Shown: positions 19,701 through 28,463, counted from the stretch's first letter. The stretch: 64,000 bases of DNA from Macellibacteroides fermentans (GCF_013409575.1 NZ_JACCCY010000003.1:186001-250000); one strand, 5' to 3'. Notes: generated by a model not told the origin, from the sequence alone. Made by a program: numbers and translations.

Positions 19701-22382
19701 CTTGCAGGCATGTACGATGCATCGTTGGACAAGATAAAGGGTCACAACTGGTGGTTCAATCCCACTTCCTACGTTCATATACCAACCATAAGCTGGGTAA
19801 GCGGCAAATCCTTTCAAGACGACTCCAACTGGGATGCTGCACCGTTGAAAGAAATTCCCGATCTGGAATGGAAATTCGACCGACTGGATTGGCAGGGAGC
19901 ATTCTACTCGCCGGATGGATACAACCTGTACCGATCGGGCATCCAGCGAATGGCCACCAAGTCGGTTGTAGCAGGTATGGCGGTCTCAAGTAAAATGGAA
20001 TCGGGCAATGCTGCTTTACAGGAAGTAGTTACCATAGCCGACCAACTTCCTGCCGCAGCCCCGAACGTTCAACCCGAAAACAGGGAAGCAGCCCCTCAGC
20101 TTCGTCGCAATTTTGCCGAAACCGCCTTCTTCTATCCCACACTGCAGACCAACAAGGCCGGCGAATGGGAGGTAAAATTCCGCCTGCCCGAAAGCAATAC
20201 AACCTGGCGGATGATGGCCCTTGCCCATACCAAAGAGTTGCAATACGGAACCTGGAGCGGCAATGTTGTCTCACAAAAAGAGCTGATGGTACTACCCAAC
20301 CTACCCCGTTTTATGCGGAAAGGAGACGATGTATCCGTTGCCACCCAGATTATCAACCTGGCAGACCACGAAATATCCGGCAAAGTCCGCCTTGAACTGG
20401 TTGACCCAGCGACCGACGAAATAGTGGTCTGCATGACAAAAGCAGCCAAACCCTTTACACTTGCTGCCGGAGAAAGCGGACAAGCAAGCTGGCAGTTCCC
20501 TGTTCCGGAAGGATACGACCTGCTGATCTGCCGCATCATTGCCGAAACACCCCAGGCCAGCGACGGCGAACAACACCTGTTGCCCGTACTTGCCAACCGC
20601 ATTTCAATTACTGAAAGCATTCCCTTCTACCAATCCGGCAGCGGAGAAAAAACAGTCACCTTCCCTCAGGGAGGTTCACCGGGCAGCAAATCCCCCTACA
20701 GCATGACACTCGAAGTAACCGCCAATCCGGTTTGGTATGCAGTCCAGGCCCTGCCTACCCTGTCGGTTCCCGCAACAGACAACCTCATCTCCTGGTTTAC
20801 CGCCTATGTAAGCAATACCATCGCTTCGTCGCTCGCCCAATCCAATCCACGTATCCAGCCCATGGTTGCCCAATGGAAGGCACAAGGAGAAACAGCGGAG
20901 ACCCTTCAATCGAAGCTGCAGCAAAACGAATCGCTCAAACAGCTGCTTCTGAAAGAAACACCCTGGGTACTGGAAGCAGCCAGCGAGGCAGAACAAAAGC
21001 AACGCCTCACCCTGCTGTTTGACAGCAACCGGAACCAGCAGCTACGCGATCAGGCCATAAGCCGTTTACAGGAACTGCAAAGCGAAGACGGAGGCTGGAG
21101 CTGGTTTAAAGGAATGCCCGAAACGCCTCAGCTTACCCTCTATATCTTAAAGGGGATGGCACAGCTTGCCGAAATCGGCAACATGACCTTTACCCAGACA
21201 GAAACAGTGATGATCAACAAAGCGCTTTCCTACATGGATACCGAACTGGTACGAATGTATGACAAGAAGGAACTATCGGACAACAGCATACCGGGCTATA
21301 TCTACCTCCGCATCCAATTTAAGAATGCGGCACAACCCGACGAGAAAACAAGCCGGGCCATCCTTCATTACAGCAAATTGGCCGAAAAAGACTGGAACAA
21401 GCAGTCACTCTACGGCAAAGCCTATACCGCCCTGCTGATGCACGAAACAGGCAAAGAAGCAACAGCAAAGGCCATTCTGAGCTGGTTACGCAAAACAGCC
21501 ACACAATCGGAAGAGCTGGGTATGTACTGGGCCAACAACCGCCAGTCAGGTTTCTTTACCAGTGCTATAGACACCCACTGCCTGTTGATGAAGGTATTCC
21601 GTACCCTGTCGGCAGACACCCGCGAAACCGATCGCCTCAAACAGTGGCTTCTCAACCAGAAAAGAACGCAGGTTTGGGAATCCGATCCCGCAACGGTAAA
21701 TGCAATACATGCCATTATCGCCACAGGAAGTGACTGGCTGAGCAATCAAAACAGCAGCACCCTCACCTGGGGAAACAACCAGATCGATACAAATCAGGGA
21801 GAAGCAGGAACGGGATATATAAAAACAGTGGTTACCGGCAGCGCAATCACCCCCTCCATGCAAAAAGTTGTGGTTAAGTCGGCCGCCAACGCTCCGTTAT
21901 GGGGCGCCCTCTACCGTCAGTATTTCGAGGAAATCCAGCAAGTAACCGCAAGTAAAGGCGCTTTGCAGGTAGAAAAGAAGCTGTTTGTAGAAAGAAACAA
22001 CGGACAAGGAATCGAACTGCAACCGGTAACCGATGGTAATCCATTGCACAAAGGCGATAAAGTAATAGTACGGCTGACCCTTCGCGCAGACCGCGACATG
22101 GAATATGTGCATCTCAAGGATTTACGTGCCGGATGCTTTGAACCAACCCAACAAATGGCAGGTTCCAGCTATAAAGACGGTCTTTGGATGTACCATGCTC
22201 CTGAAGATGCCGCCGAACATTTCTTTATCCACCGGCTACCCAAAGGGACCTTTGTGCTGGAGTATGCCGTATATACGGAAAGAAGCGGAAATTACAGCGG
22301 AGGCATCAGCACCATTCAATGTTTGTATGCACCCGAATTTGTTTCCCACACAGCCGGTTCAAAAATTTTGGTACAAGATTGA
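16722..22382 (+). CDS. large alpha-2-macroglobulin family protein without thioester motif
   Basis: The 1886-residue exported protein has an N-terminal hydrophobic signal segment (residues 1-20), a long helical N-terminal region, and macroglobulin domains. The MG2/MG3 hallmark is SLFTDRSLYRPGQTVFFKG near residue 530. The A2M block (AETAFFYPTLQ ... NTTWRMMALAHT) is near residue 1130, and an alpha-toroid-like region follows (GGWSWFKGMPETPQLTLYIL). The CxEQ thioester Cys-Gln pair is absent: the usual position reads SVPATDNLISWF. So it cannot trap proteases covalently, as in many Bacteroidetes homologues. There is no lipobox Cys, so it is probably periplasmic or anchored by its N-terminus. It lies next to two DUF1573 genes in the same direction. 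The exact role, envelope defence or scaffold, is unknown. Confidence 0.9.
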   Translation: MKIKSILLTAVLLCGIPAAFIYTRANFVQSETTVKAAPAATPQSSTLKAYITEIKEALEKDRDQLPALISKTEQKALQEKDPAIKAILYSMEADLYNEHYNANRYNINRRTNIQGFVPSDIREWTSNLYADKIKELVLKSLTPAEVLQQKSAQNYREILESGEDSPQLRPSLFDLLTYRGIQTLSTLQQDDAATAAVINSLYNQLRSFHEKNKNEQAALYATLQHLQYNATAQEDPDDASYMATLDSLLQKHKSNEFSNEIRLVKVNMLQGILNATENQDSIQVLLINLCKEGIAAFPSYKRTALLQAAIDQIEQPTLSVTGKKAIYPGTSNQLKLQYKNQSRVTLSIYRSLLHPEEAPEYTGNIKEVKQKRGKLVTQQLYTFVSPNTWSSQDTTLALPALEPGLYECEIASPGNRETVSHLVAVTRLAAVSRTLPSGKQELLVTDLKSGQPLKNIAVRLFERTKNKLNLTNTLVSDGNGLVSLPEINKFLLYQPVSRGDSSSLLSNFYAYRPYSVKVEEQPEISLFTDRSLYRPGQTVFFKGIAFVRDTEKPKLLNGNKYTVTLRDANYKEVATREVSTSNFGSFSGEFTLPASVLNGTFTIETSYGAVNFDVAEYKRPTFDLKLQPVTDAVAFGDDLFIHGEAKTFSGTSIQGGSVNYRIMRKPQWMRGFIPRSEERQVANGTVSIKQDGTFTIRFTPQAAKADSKDPKAMYRYEVIVVSTDSKGESQESRSEFLVGAASIFLHAETEQMLDKEKAGILLTVTNSNNKPAQVVNGSYVISLLRDNPSSAMDTDPGKLPVVRQVISGKFNAGDSIGSSLLRKLPSGRYRIELKGSDSKNRTVTEQSEFILYGTGDKKPPVYAPAWVVEEKTSCLPGEEALFTFGTSCKQASVLYEIAGEKGIIHREWIKLSDTNRRFRLPYKNEYGKGVTISFAFVKDGAFHTRQISLKKQEPSRELFIKPVTFRDKLKPGDEETWTFKIADKDSLPVMAEILAGMYDASLDKIKGHNWWFNPTSYVHIPTISWVSGKSFQDDSNWDAAPLKEIPDLEWKFDRLDWQGAFYSPDGYNLYRSGIQRMATKSVVAGMAVSSKMESGNAALQEVVTIADQLPAAAPNVQPENREAAPQLRRNFAETAFFYPTLQTNKAGEWEVKFRLPESNTTWRMMALAHTKELQYGTWSGNVVSQKELMVLPNLPRFMRKGDDVSVATQIINLADHEISGKVRLELVDPATDEIVVCMTKAAKPFTLAAGESGQASWQFPVPEGYDLLICRIIAETPQASDGEQHLLPVLANRISITESIPFYQSGSGEKTVTFPQGGSPGSKSPYSMTLEVTANPVWYAVQALPTLSVPATDNLISWFTAYVSNTIASSLAQSNPRIQPMVAQWKAQGETAETLQSKLQQNESLKQLLLKETPWVLEAASEAEQKQRLTLLFDSNRNQQLRDQAISRLQELQSEDGGWSWFKGMPETPQLTLYILKGMAQLAEIGNMTFTQTETVMINKALSYMDTELVRMYDKKELSDNSIPGYIYLRIQFKNAAQPDEKTSRAILHYSKLAEKDWNKQSLYGKAYTALLMHETGKEATAKAILSWLRKTATQSEELGMYWANNRQSGFFTSAIDTHCLLMKVFRTLSADTRETDRLKQWLLNQKRTQVWESDPATVNAIHAIIATGSDWLSNQNSSTLTWGNNQIDTNQGEAGTGYIKTVVTGSAITPSMQKVVVKSAANAPLWGALYRQYFEEIQQVTASKGALQVEKKLFVERNNGQGIELQPVTDGNPLHKGDKVIVRLTLRADRDMEYVHLKDLRAGCFEPTQQMAGSSYKDGLWMYHAPEDAAEHFFIHRLPKGTFVLEYAVYTERSGNYSGGISTIQCLYAPEFVSHTAGSKILVQD

Positions 22383-22413
22383 TGCGTAACCGGCGTTGGT
22401 ATGATAAAATTAT

Positions 22414-22421
22414 TAACTTTG
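22414..22421 (+). promoter_or_regulatory. putative promoter of the first DUF1573 gene, -7 element
   Basis: TAACTTTG matches TANNTTTG 28 bases before the ATG at 22450. It suggests the DUF1573 pair and meaB are transcribed separately from the macroglobulin gene. Confidence 0.5.
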
Positions 22422-22449
22422 TGGCTGTAAGCATATAAATTTTATAGTT

Positions 22450-22839
22450 ATGATGAGACAAGTGGTATTTATGTTAATGGCTCTTATGCTGGTAACCGGA
22501 ATGGCTACGGCTCAGGAGAAAAAAGCTGTAATAGCAGTAGATAATGCGGTTCATGATTTTGGCAAGTTCAAAGAAGCGGATGGCAATGTAACACATACGT
22601 TTGTAATAACCAACCAGGGCGATGCCCCGTTGGTGATAACACGGGTTATTGCTTCGTGCGGCTGCACCACCCCGGTTTGGACTAAAGAACCCATTGCTCC
22701 CGGCAAAACAGGTAAAATCGATGTTACATACAATCCGGTAAACCGTCCGGGTCCGTTTTCAAAAACTATTTCCGTATACAGCAACGGCAAGGTAGGAAGT
22801 TTTATCCTCTCCATCCGTGGCGAAGTAACAGGCAAATAA
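22450..22839 (+). CDS. DUF1573 exported protein, single domain
   Basis: The 129-residue product has a signal peptide (about residues 1-21, ending ATA then QEKK) and one DUF1573 domain. This is an Ig-like beta-sandwich with the family marks HDFGKFKEADGNVTHTF, VIASCGCTTPVW and PGKTGKIDVTYNP. The paired Cys residues in SCGCT are conserved in the family. DUF1573 proteins are abundant in Bacteroidetes envelopes; no biochemical function is established. The next gene, 41 bases downstream, is a longer protein with the same domain. The pair looks like a local duplication, since the SCGCT and PGK blocks are nearly the same. Confidence 0.9.
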   Translation: MMRQVVFMLMALMLVTGMATAQEKKAVIAVDNAVHDFGKFKEADGNVTHTFVITNQGDAPLVITRVIASCGCTTPVWTKEPIAPGKTGKIDVTYNPVNRPGPFSKTISVYSNGKVGSFILSIRGEVTGK

Positions 22840-22880
22840 GTATTGAATAACTGCGCCTTGCGCAACAAAGCTGACTAAAC

Positions 22881-23954
22881 ATGAAACGGTTGCTCCTACT
22901 ATGTAGCTTCATACTGATGGTATTAACTGCTTCCGCACAAACGGGAGCAGTTATCCATTCGGAAGAACTCACGTACAATTTCGGCACCATTGCCGAAGAA
23001 GCCGGACTGGCTTCGCATGTATTTATTGTTCAGAATACAGGCGACAAGCCGCTGGTTATAAACCGGGTTACCGCCTCCTGCGGCTGTACCCGTCCGGAAT
23101 GGTCCAAAGAACCTGTAAGTCCGGGTAAGACAACCGAAGTAAAAGTCAGCTACGACCCCGCCGGAAGGCCCGGGCCGTTCACAAAGATCATCTCTATTTA
23201 CAGTAACGGTAAAAAGGGAAGTTTCAACCTTGCTGTAAAAGGTACGGTAACGCCACGCCCGTTCCGACCGGATTTTTCATATCCCTATTCCATCGGAGAA
23301 TTGAAGCTGCACACAAAAAACGTTTTGTTCAGCAGTGTTATACCCACGGCAACATCAGGCGAACGGGTCATGATTCTGAACAGTGGCAAGGAAGAGCTGT
23401 CTGTCCAGACCGACAAACTCCCCTCCTACCTGATGGCGGAAATCAATCCCTCCGTACTTAAACCCGGCGAAACAGGCGAGATAACGTTGTTATTTGACGG
23501 TCACGCTGCCAAAAAACCAGGCAGATATACAGACAACATCACCCTGAACATAAGCAAGGGAGGCAAAAAAGTAAAAGGGAAATTACAGGTGTCGGCCAAC
23601 CTGGTGGACGATTTCAGCCGGCTTTCTGCAACTGCCAAAGCCAATGCCCCGCAGATTCAACTTTCGTCTACACTCATTGATTTCGGAGTTTTATCAGACA
23701 AAGGCAAGGCAAGCCAGAAATTTAAAGTGACAAACAACGGAAAATCGCCGTTGGTTATTCACAGTATCAGCTGCGAAAACGAACTGGTAACCATCCAGGG
23801 AGGGAAAAAAGAGATTAAACCGGGAGCTACATGCACCTTCACGGTTCAGTTGCGTCCCAAAGAAATTAAAACAAAACTGGAAGCCCTGATCAACATCGTA
23901 TGCAACGACCCTAACGGTCCGGTACGACTGATCAAAATATCGGCATCCAAATAA
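22881..23954 (+). CDS. DUF1573 exported protein, multi-domain
   Basis: The 357-residue product has a signal peptide (residues 1-19) followed by an N-terminal DUF1573 domain (about 25-125) with VTASCGCTRPEW and PGKTTEVKVSYDP. Two more Ig-like beta-sandwich repeats follow. The last (about 260-355, LIDFGVLSDKGKASQKFKVT) resembles the same fold but without the CGC pair. It is probably secreted to the periplasm or outer membrane. It lies between the single-domain paralogue and meaB, only two bases before meaB. The role is unknown; the domain content suggests protein-protein contacts rather than catalysis. Confidence 0.88.
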   Translation: MKRLLLLCSFILMVLTASAQTGAVIHSEELTYNFGTIAEEAGLASHVFIVQNTGDKPLVINRVTASCGCTRPEWSKEPVSPGKTTEVKVSYDPAGRPGPFTKIISIYSNGKKGSFNLAVKGTVTPRPFRPDFSYPYSIGELKLHTKNVLFSSVIPTATSGERVMILNSGKEELSVQTDKLPSYLMAEINPSVLKPGETGEITLLFDGHAAKKPGRYTDNITLNISKGGKKVKGKLQVSANLVDDFSRLSATAKANAPQIQLSSTLIDFGVLSDKGKASQKFKVTNNGKSPLVIHSISCENELVTIQGGKKEIKPGATCTFTVQLRPKEIKTKLEALINIVCNDPNGPVRLIKISASK

Positions 23955-23956
23955 AA

Positions 23957-25063
23957 ATGAATAACATGGATCATCCCGAAAACGAAGATATATACAAAGG
24001 ACTGAAAGTAAACAAGGGAGTACGTGAAGTGCCCTCTGTAAGTCCCTACCTCAAAAAGAGGATCAAGCGCAGAGATTATACGCCTGCCGAATTTACGGAA
24101 GGAATTCTGGAAGGTAACATCACTATATTGAGTCAGGCCGTTACCCTGGTGGAAAGTGCCAAGCACGAACACCAGCAAATGGCGCAGGAAATTATCGAAC
24201 GCTGTCTGCCCTATGCAGGTAAATCGGTCCGCATCGGCATTACGGGCGTACCGGGAGCCGGCAAAAGCACCTCCATCGATTCTTTCGGCATGCACCTCAT
24301 CAAAGAAGGCCGCAAGCTGGCTGTACTGGCTATCGACCCCAGCAGCGAACGCTCCAAAGGAAGTATCTTAGGAGATAAAACCCGTATGGAAGCTCTTTCG
24401 AGAGAAAAGAATGCCTTTATCAGACCTTCTCCTTCGGCCGGATCGTTGGGAGGCGTTGCCAGAAAGACCCGTGAAACAATTGTACTCTGTGAAGCTGCCG
24501 GCTTCGATACGGTATTTGTTGAAACCGTGGGAGTGGGACAAAGTGAAACTGCTGTGCACTCGATGGTCGATTTCTTCCTGTTGATACAACTTGCCGGTAC
24601 GGGAGACGAACTGCAGGGTATTAAGAGAGGTATTATGGAAATGGCCGACGGGATTATAATCAACAAAGCCGACGGCGATAATGTGGATAAAGCCAGACTG
24701 GCCGCTTCTCAGTTTAAAAACGCCTTGCACCTGTTTCCGCCTGCCGAATCGGGCTGGTTCCCTAAAGTGCTCACCTATTCGGGCTACTACAACATAGGTA
24801 TAAAGCAAATCTGGGATATGGTAGCGGAATACGTACGATTTACCAAAGACAACGGCTATTTCGACTTCAAACGAAACGAACAGGCCAAATACTGGATGTA
24901 CGAAAGTATCAACGAAACGTTGAAAGACAGCTTCTACAACAACAAAGCCGTAACCGCCATACTGTCGCAGACCGAAAACCAGGTGTTAAGCAACGAAATA
25001 AGCTCATTTGTTGCAGCCAAACGCATGATAGATACCTACCTGGCTAATCTGTCCGGCAAATAA
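23957..25063 (+). CDS. meaB: methylmalonyl-CoA mutase chaperone GTPase MeaB
   Basis: MeaB (ArgK family) is a G3E GTPase that loads and protects the B12 cofactor of methylmalonyl-CoA mutase, used by Bacteroidales to make propionate from succinate. The Walker A motif GVPGAGKSTSIDSFG is at about residues 95-109. Other marks are the DPSSERSKGSILGDKTRM segment, the switch ETVGVGQSE and the base-specificity NKADGDN. The length of 368 is usual. A second ATG three codons in (23966) could be the true start. The mutase subunits are not in this window, and the gene follows the DUF1573 pair, so coupling with them may be only transcriptional. Confidence 0.94.
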   Translation: MNNMDHPENEDIYKGLKVNKGVREVPSVSPYLKKRIKRRDYTPAEFTEGILEGNITILSQAVTLVESAKHEHQQMAQEIIERCLPYAGKSVRIGITGVPGAGKSTSIDSFGMHLIKEGRKLAVLAIDPSSERSKGSILGDKTRMEALSREKNAFIRPSPSAGSLGGVARKTRETIVLCEAAGFDTVFVETVGVGQSETAVHSMVDFFLLIQLAGTGDELQGIKRGIMEMADGIIINKADGDNVDKARLAASQFKNALHLFPPAESGWFPKVLTYSGYYNIGIKQIWDMVAEYVRFTKDNGYFDFKRNEQAKYWMYESINETLKDSFYNNKAVTAILSQTENQVLSNEISSFVAAKRMIDTYLANLSGK

Positions 25064-25148
25064 ACCAATTACACTGCAAACACATTTTCGCCCTCTTCTA
25101 TCTAGTAGAACATAAGAATCCAGCGAATCCCATATTGCTTTTACAATC

Positions 25149-25190
25149 TTTTGAGTTTTGTTAAAGGAACCTCTTTAACAAAACTCAAAA
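25149..25190. repeat. 18-bp perfect hairpin downstream of meaB
   Basis: TTTTGAGTTTTGTTAAAG and its exact complement enclose a 6-base loop. A and T tracts flank it on both sides, so it could terminate transcription from either direction. It is 86 bases behind the meaB stop. Confidence 0.8.
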
Positions 25191-25210
25191 TCATTATGGT
25201 TCATGCTTGT

Positions 25211-25253
25211 AAGTCAATAAGCTTATAAATAGGCTTTATAAGCTTATTGACTT
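25211..25253. terminator. 19-bp perfect hairpin next to the IS4 insertion site
   Basis: AAGTCAATAAGCTTATAAA and its exact complement enclose a TAGGC loop. It lies three bases outside the IS4 target duplication. If the IS is removed, this hairpin directly follows the stop codon of the minus-strand gene remnant at 26594, so it was probably that gene's terminator. Confidence 0.7.
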
Positions 25254-25255
25254 AT

Positions 25256-25264
25256 ATAATATTA
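25256..25264. repeat. target-site duplication of the IS4 element, left copy
   Basis: ATAATATTA here is repeated exactly at 26585-26593, directly outside both inverted repeats of the element. Confidence 0.9.
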
Positions 25265-26584
25265 CACTAGTGTCCGGTTAAAACTACCAGATATTCAACT
25301 GGTTAGAACTATTCGGACTGGTTAAATTGTAATTTGTATTTATAAATAGCTCATTTATAGGCATTTTCTCAAACAAAGTCAAGCTGAAAATCTGCAATAA
25401 AGTGTAGAGCGGCGGCTCTAATTTCATTTTCTTTTTGACTATTGAGACAAGCAGATACATACAGATTGCTATCCATATTTGGGTGTACACTGCGTTTCTG
25501 CTGGTGCCATAAAAAGCTTTTATCCGAAGATGCTGTTTTATCCATTTGAAAAACAGTTCAATCTTCCATCGTTCTTTGTATAACTGAGCAATTGTAAAGG
25601 CTGGTAACTCTAAGTTATTCGTCAAGAAAACATAAATCTTGCCGGTTTCGGCATCTTGATATTTTATCCTCCTCAAATAGTCTGGATAATCTTTCTTGAT
25701 GTAAAAGCCTGTCAGTTTTATAGATTGATCGTATTTGAGTCCGGTGGTCTTGTCCACCTTTCGACTATACACTCTTCTGGCAGCCATGTTATCCTTGGCC
25801 CTAGTCACGAAGAACGCGCGTTGTTCGTGGATGATAGTGTAGAACCGAAAGAAATCGACATAACCTTTGTCCATTACATAAATGGCACCAGGCTCGACTA
25901 CGATATGTTCCATTACATTGACGTCGTGGCATAAACCATCCGTCAAATGTACAAATGTGGGTATGGAGCCCCGCAAGTCCAGCAACGTGTGCATTTTAAC
26001 AGCACCTTTGTTTTTGCGAAACTTCGCCCATGGAAAAAGACTTAAGCACAAGTCGATGGTGCTGCTGTCCAAGGCGTACACCATGTTTTTGACATCAAGC
26101 TTGAACTCGTTATCCTTTTCATAAAGGTGTCGAGCCTCCTTGATCAGAACTTGTGCGTAGTCTGCATAAATTCGCCAATCCCGACTTTCGTTGGCCTCTG
26201 CCAATGTGGATTTAGGAACCGGCTGCTTTATGCCTGAATGATATAATTTATTGGAAAACGCTGTCAAGCAAGATTCGATGTCACGTAAACTTTCCCTATA
26301 GGTAAGTTGAGCAAAACCCATCACATAAAAGTGTTCCTTACAGGTAAAGTTCCTTACGCGATGGTTACCCTTGTACTTTTCAACACACTTGTTGAATTCA
26401 TAAGTCGGTAAAAATGACATCAGTTGCGCGAAAACGGTTTTCCCTATATTCATGATTTACGGTATTTTTCGTAAATCTAGGTAATTTCCAATATTTTCAA
26501 ATCGAAAAATTAAAGAACGTATTTGAAAGCCTTTATCAATGCGGGTTTCAGGAGTTTGTTAAAGTCCTTAACCGGACACTAGTG
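25265..26584 (-). mobile_element. complete IS4-family insertion sequence
   Basis: The element is 1320 bp long with perfect 17-bp terminal inverted repeats, CACTAGTGTCCGGTTAA at 25265-25281 and its complement at 26568-26584. It is flanked by the 9-bp direct repeat ATAATATTA. It contains one intact transposase gene on the minus strand. Intact ends, intact gene and perfect duplication point to a recent, undisturbed insertion. Confidence 0.93.
25284..26453 (-). CDS. IS4-family transposase
   Basis: The 389-residue DDE transposase has an N-terminal DUF4372-like region (MNIGKTVFAQLMSFLPTYEF) followed by the DDE_Tnp_1 core. The first Asp is in YALDSSTIDLCLSLF, the second in YVMDKGYVDF, and the Glu is in the IS4 signature Y-x2-R-x3-E-x6-K, read as YKERWKIELFFKWIKQHL. 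All three catalytic residues and the full length are kept, so the protein should be active. It fills the IS almost end to end. Confidence 0.95.
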   Translation of the reverse strand: MNIGKTVFAQLMSFLPTYEFNKCVEKYKGNHRVRNFTCKEHFYVMGFAQLTYRESLRDIESCLTAFSNKLYHSGIKQPVPKSTLAEANESRDWRIYADYAQVLIKEARHLYEKDNEFKLDVKNMVYALDSSTIDLCLSLFPWAKFRKNKGAVKMHTLLDLRGSIPTFVHLTDGLCHDVNVMEHIVVEPGAIYVMDKGYVDFFRFYTIIHEQRAFFVTRAKDNMAARRVYSRKVDKTTGLKYDQSIKLTGFYIKKDYPDYLRRIKYQDAETGKIYVFLTNNLELPAFTIAQLYKERWKIELFFKWIKQHLRIKAFYGTSRNAVYTQIWIAICMYLLVSIVKKKMKLEPPLYTLLQIFSLTLFEKMPINELFINTNYNLTSPNSSNQLNIW

Positions 26585-26593
26585 ATAATATTA
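26585..26593. repeat. target-site duplication of the IS4 element, right copy
   Basis: This is an exact copy of 25256-25264. The next base begins the stop codon of the minus-strand gene remnant. Confidence 0.9.
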
Positions 26594-26731
26594 TTATTTT
26601 AATTTTAGTTTAACAACAACCGGGTTACTATCTTCTGTTAAATTAGGAAATGGAGAAGAAGAACCATCTTCAAAGAATGATGATGCATTTACTAAGAAAT
26701 ACATATTTCCTTTATATATACTATAAATAAC
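26594..26731 (-). pseudogene. 3' end of an unidentified gene cut by the IS21 element
   Basis: Minus-strand translation gives a clean 45-codon C-terminal piece, including GNMYFLVNASSFFEDG and ending SNPVVVKLKLK and TAA. It reads back directly into the left end of the IS21 element, which removed the rest of the gene. The ending resembles the last strand of BF3164-type 6-bladed beta-propeller lipoproteins of Bacteroidales, but that is weak inference. Its downstream hairpin is now separated from it by the IS4 element. It is too short and starts inside the IS, so it is a remnant, not a gene. Confidence 0.55.
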
Positions 26732-26924
26732 AGTTCAAAAGTATACCACCATTCCAATTGAAAAGTATACCAGCTAATCAGAAAAAGTAGAGGTTCAGGT
26801 CAGCACTTGATGTAGTGCAGGCGTAGCCGAAACGGAATCAAGTGCTGACATAATTAATCAAGATTAAGCACTACTTCCATAACGTTTAATTTCTTTGTGA
26901 TGTAAAAACCAGCACAGAGATAAA

Positions 26925-28463
26925 ATGATTAGCATGAAAGACAAATCAGAAATTATCAGATTACGAAATTATGAGGGTTTGAGTGAAAGGGAAATTTCAC
27001 GCAGACTAGGTTTTAGCCGCATTACGGTTCACCGTATCCTGGATGAGTATACCAAAGCCCTGAAGGAACAGGAAGGGGATAAATCCAGGATAGAGGCGTA
27101 TATATTAACGCCCCCAATTTATAAAACAGAAAATCGTCCCAAACGACGTCTTACCGAGAATATCATCCGTATTATAGACCATTGTCTGGAGGAAAACGAA
27201 ATTAAGAAACGGTCCGGGCGTCATAAGCAGCGTATGTTCAAACAAGATATACATGAGTTGCTAGTGGAAAAAGGTTATGACATATCCTATTCTACAGTAT
27301 GTGGTTATATCAGCAACCAAAGCAGTCAAAAAGAAAAGGAAAGCTTTATCAAACAGGGTTATATCCCGGGTGAGAAGGCGGAGTTCGATTGGGGGGAAGT
27401 AAAGCTTTGCATAGCGGGTCGTTGGCAGAAACTGTACATGTCCGCATTTGCTTTATGTAGCAGCAATGGCCGTTGGGGGGATCTGTTTCACCGGCAAGAC
27501 ACGCTGGCCTTTATGGAATCTCACGCCAACTATTTTGAAGAATGTAAAGGTGTTCCCCATGAAGTTGTATACGACAATATGCGTGTAGCCGTAGCTTCTT
27601 TTGCCGGAAATGAAAAGGAACCAACCCAGGCTCTTCTTCGAATGACGGCATTCTATGGCTTCAAATACCGGTTCTGTAATGTCAGACGAGGAAACGAAAA
27701 AGGACATGTGGAACGTACGGTGGAGGTTTTGCGCCGCAAAGCCTTCTGCCTAAAAGACACTTTTGATACCATAGAACAGGCAACGGAGCATCTGCGCCAG
27801 ACCTGCAGGAAGCTAAACGCATCCGAAGATATCAGGCCAAAACTGGAGGAAGATCTTCGCTCGCTGTTACCCTATACAACACCAATGGGTTGTTTTGAAA
27901 GGCGAGAACTCAAAGTAGATAAATGGTCTACCATCACATTGAATACCTCCCATTACTCTGTACCCGACACGTTGGTAGGCAGAATGGTCGAGGTTAAAAT
28001 ATTCAGTGAAAAGTTACTGATATATATGGACAATGCCCCTGTGGCGGAACATGAACGTTCTTATTATTCAACCTGGTCGCTCAATCTCAATCATTATCTA
28101 CAGACACTGAAGCGAAAACCGGGTGCTTTAAGTGGTTCTGTTGCCTTATCTCAAGCTCCGGAATCAATGAAAGGGCTGTATTATAAGTACTTTACGGATA
28201 ATGGAAAGTCTTTTATAGACCTGCTTATCTTCGCAAAAGAACGTGCAATCTCTTACGATGAAATCGCTCTTGCTGGCAAAGATGCCGAACAGTCCGGTAT
28301 CAAAACGGTTACAGCAGCACATATTACAACCTTGCTATATAACAGGCTCAATCAAACACCTCCGCTTTACAAGCATGAACAAAAAGACGAGATAGAAGAT
28401 TTTGCCATCAAGCAATTATCCATGTGGTCTATGATGATGAACAACAACTCTAAAATAGTATAA
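26925..28463 (+). CDS. istA: IS21-family transposase IstA
   Basis: The 512-residue transposase has an N-terminal helix-turn-helix (LSEREISRRLGFSRITVHRI, about residues 19-38) and an rve-type integrase core. The DDE residues are in AEFDWGEVKL, VVYDNMRVAV and GNEKGHVERTVEV. The C-terminal Mu-like domain (TITLNTSHYSVPDTLVGRMV) is present, so the gene is complete. It is followed two bases later by istB, the arrangement found throughout the IS21 family. Confidence 0.95.
   Translation: MISMKDKSEIIRLRNYEGLSEREISRRLGFSRITVHRILDEYTKALKEQEGDKSRIEAYILTPPIYKTENRPKRRLTENIIRIIDHCLEENEIKKRSGRHKQRMFKQDIHELLVEKGYDISYSTVCGYISNQSSQKEKESFIKQGYIPGEKAEFDWGEVKLCIAGRWQKLYMSAFALCSSNGRWGDLFHRQDTLAFMESHANYFEECKGVPHEVVYDNMRVAVASFAGNEKEPTQALLRMTAFYGFKYRFCNVRRGNEKGHVERTVEVLRRKAFCLKDTFDTIEQATEHLRQTCRKLNASEDIRPKLEEDLRSLLPYTTPMGCFERRELKVDKWSTITLNTSHYSVPDTLVGRMVEVKIFSEKLLIYMDNAPVAEHERSYYSTWSLNLNHYLQTLKRKPGALSGSVALSQAPESMKGLYYKYFTDNGKSFIDLLIFAKERAISYDEIALAGKDAEQSGIKTVTAAHITTLLYNRLNQTPPLYKHEQKDEIEDFAIKQLSMWSMMMNNNSKIV

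Noticed and set aside
16722..22382. Covalent protease-trapping function of the macroglobulin
   Set aside because: The CxEQ thioester motif is not found anywhere in the protein.
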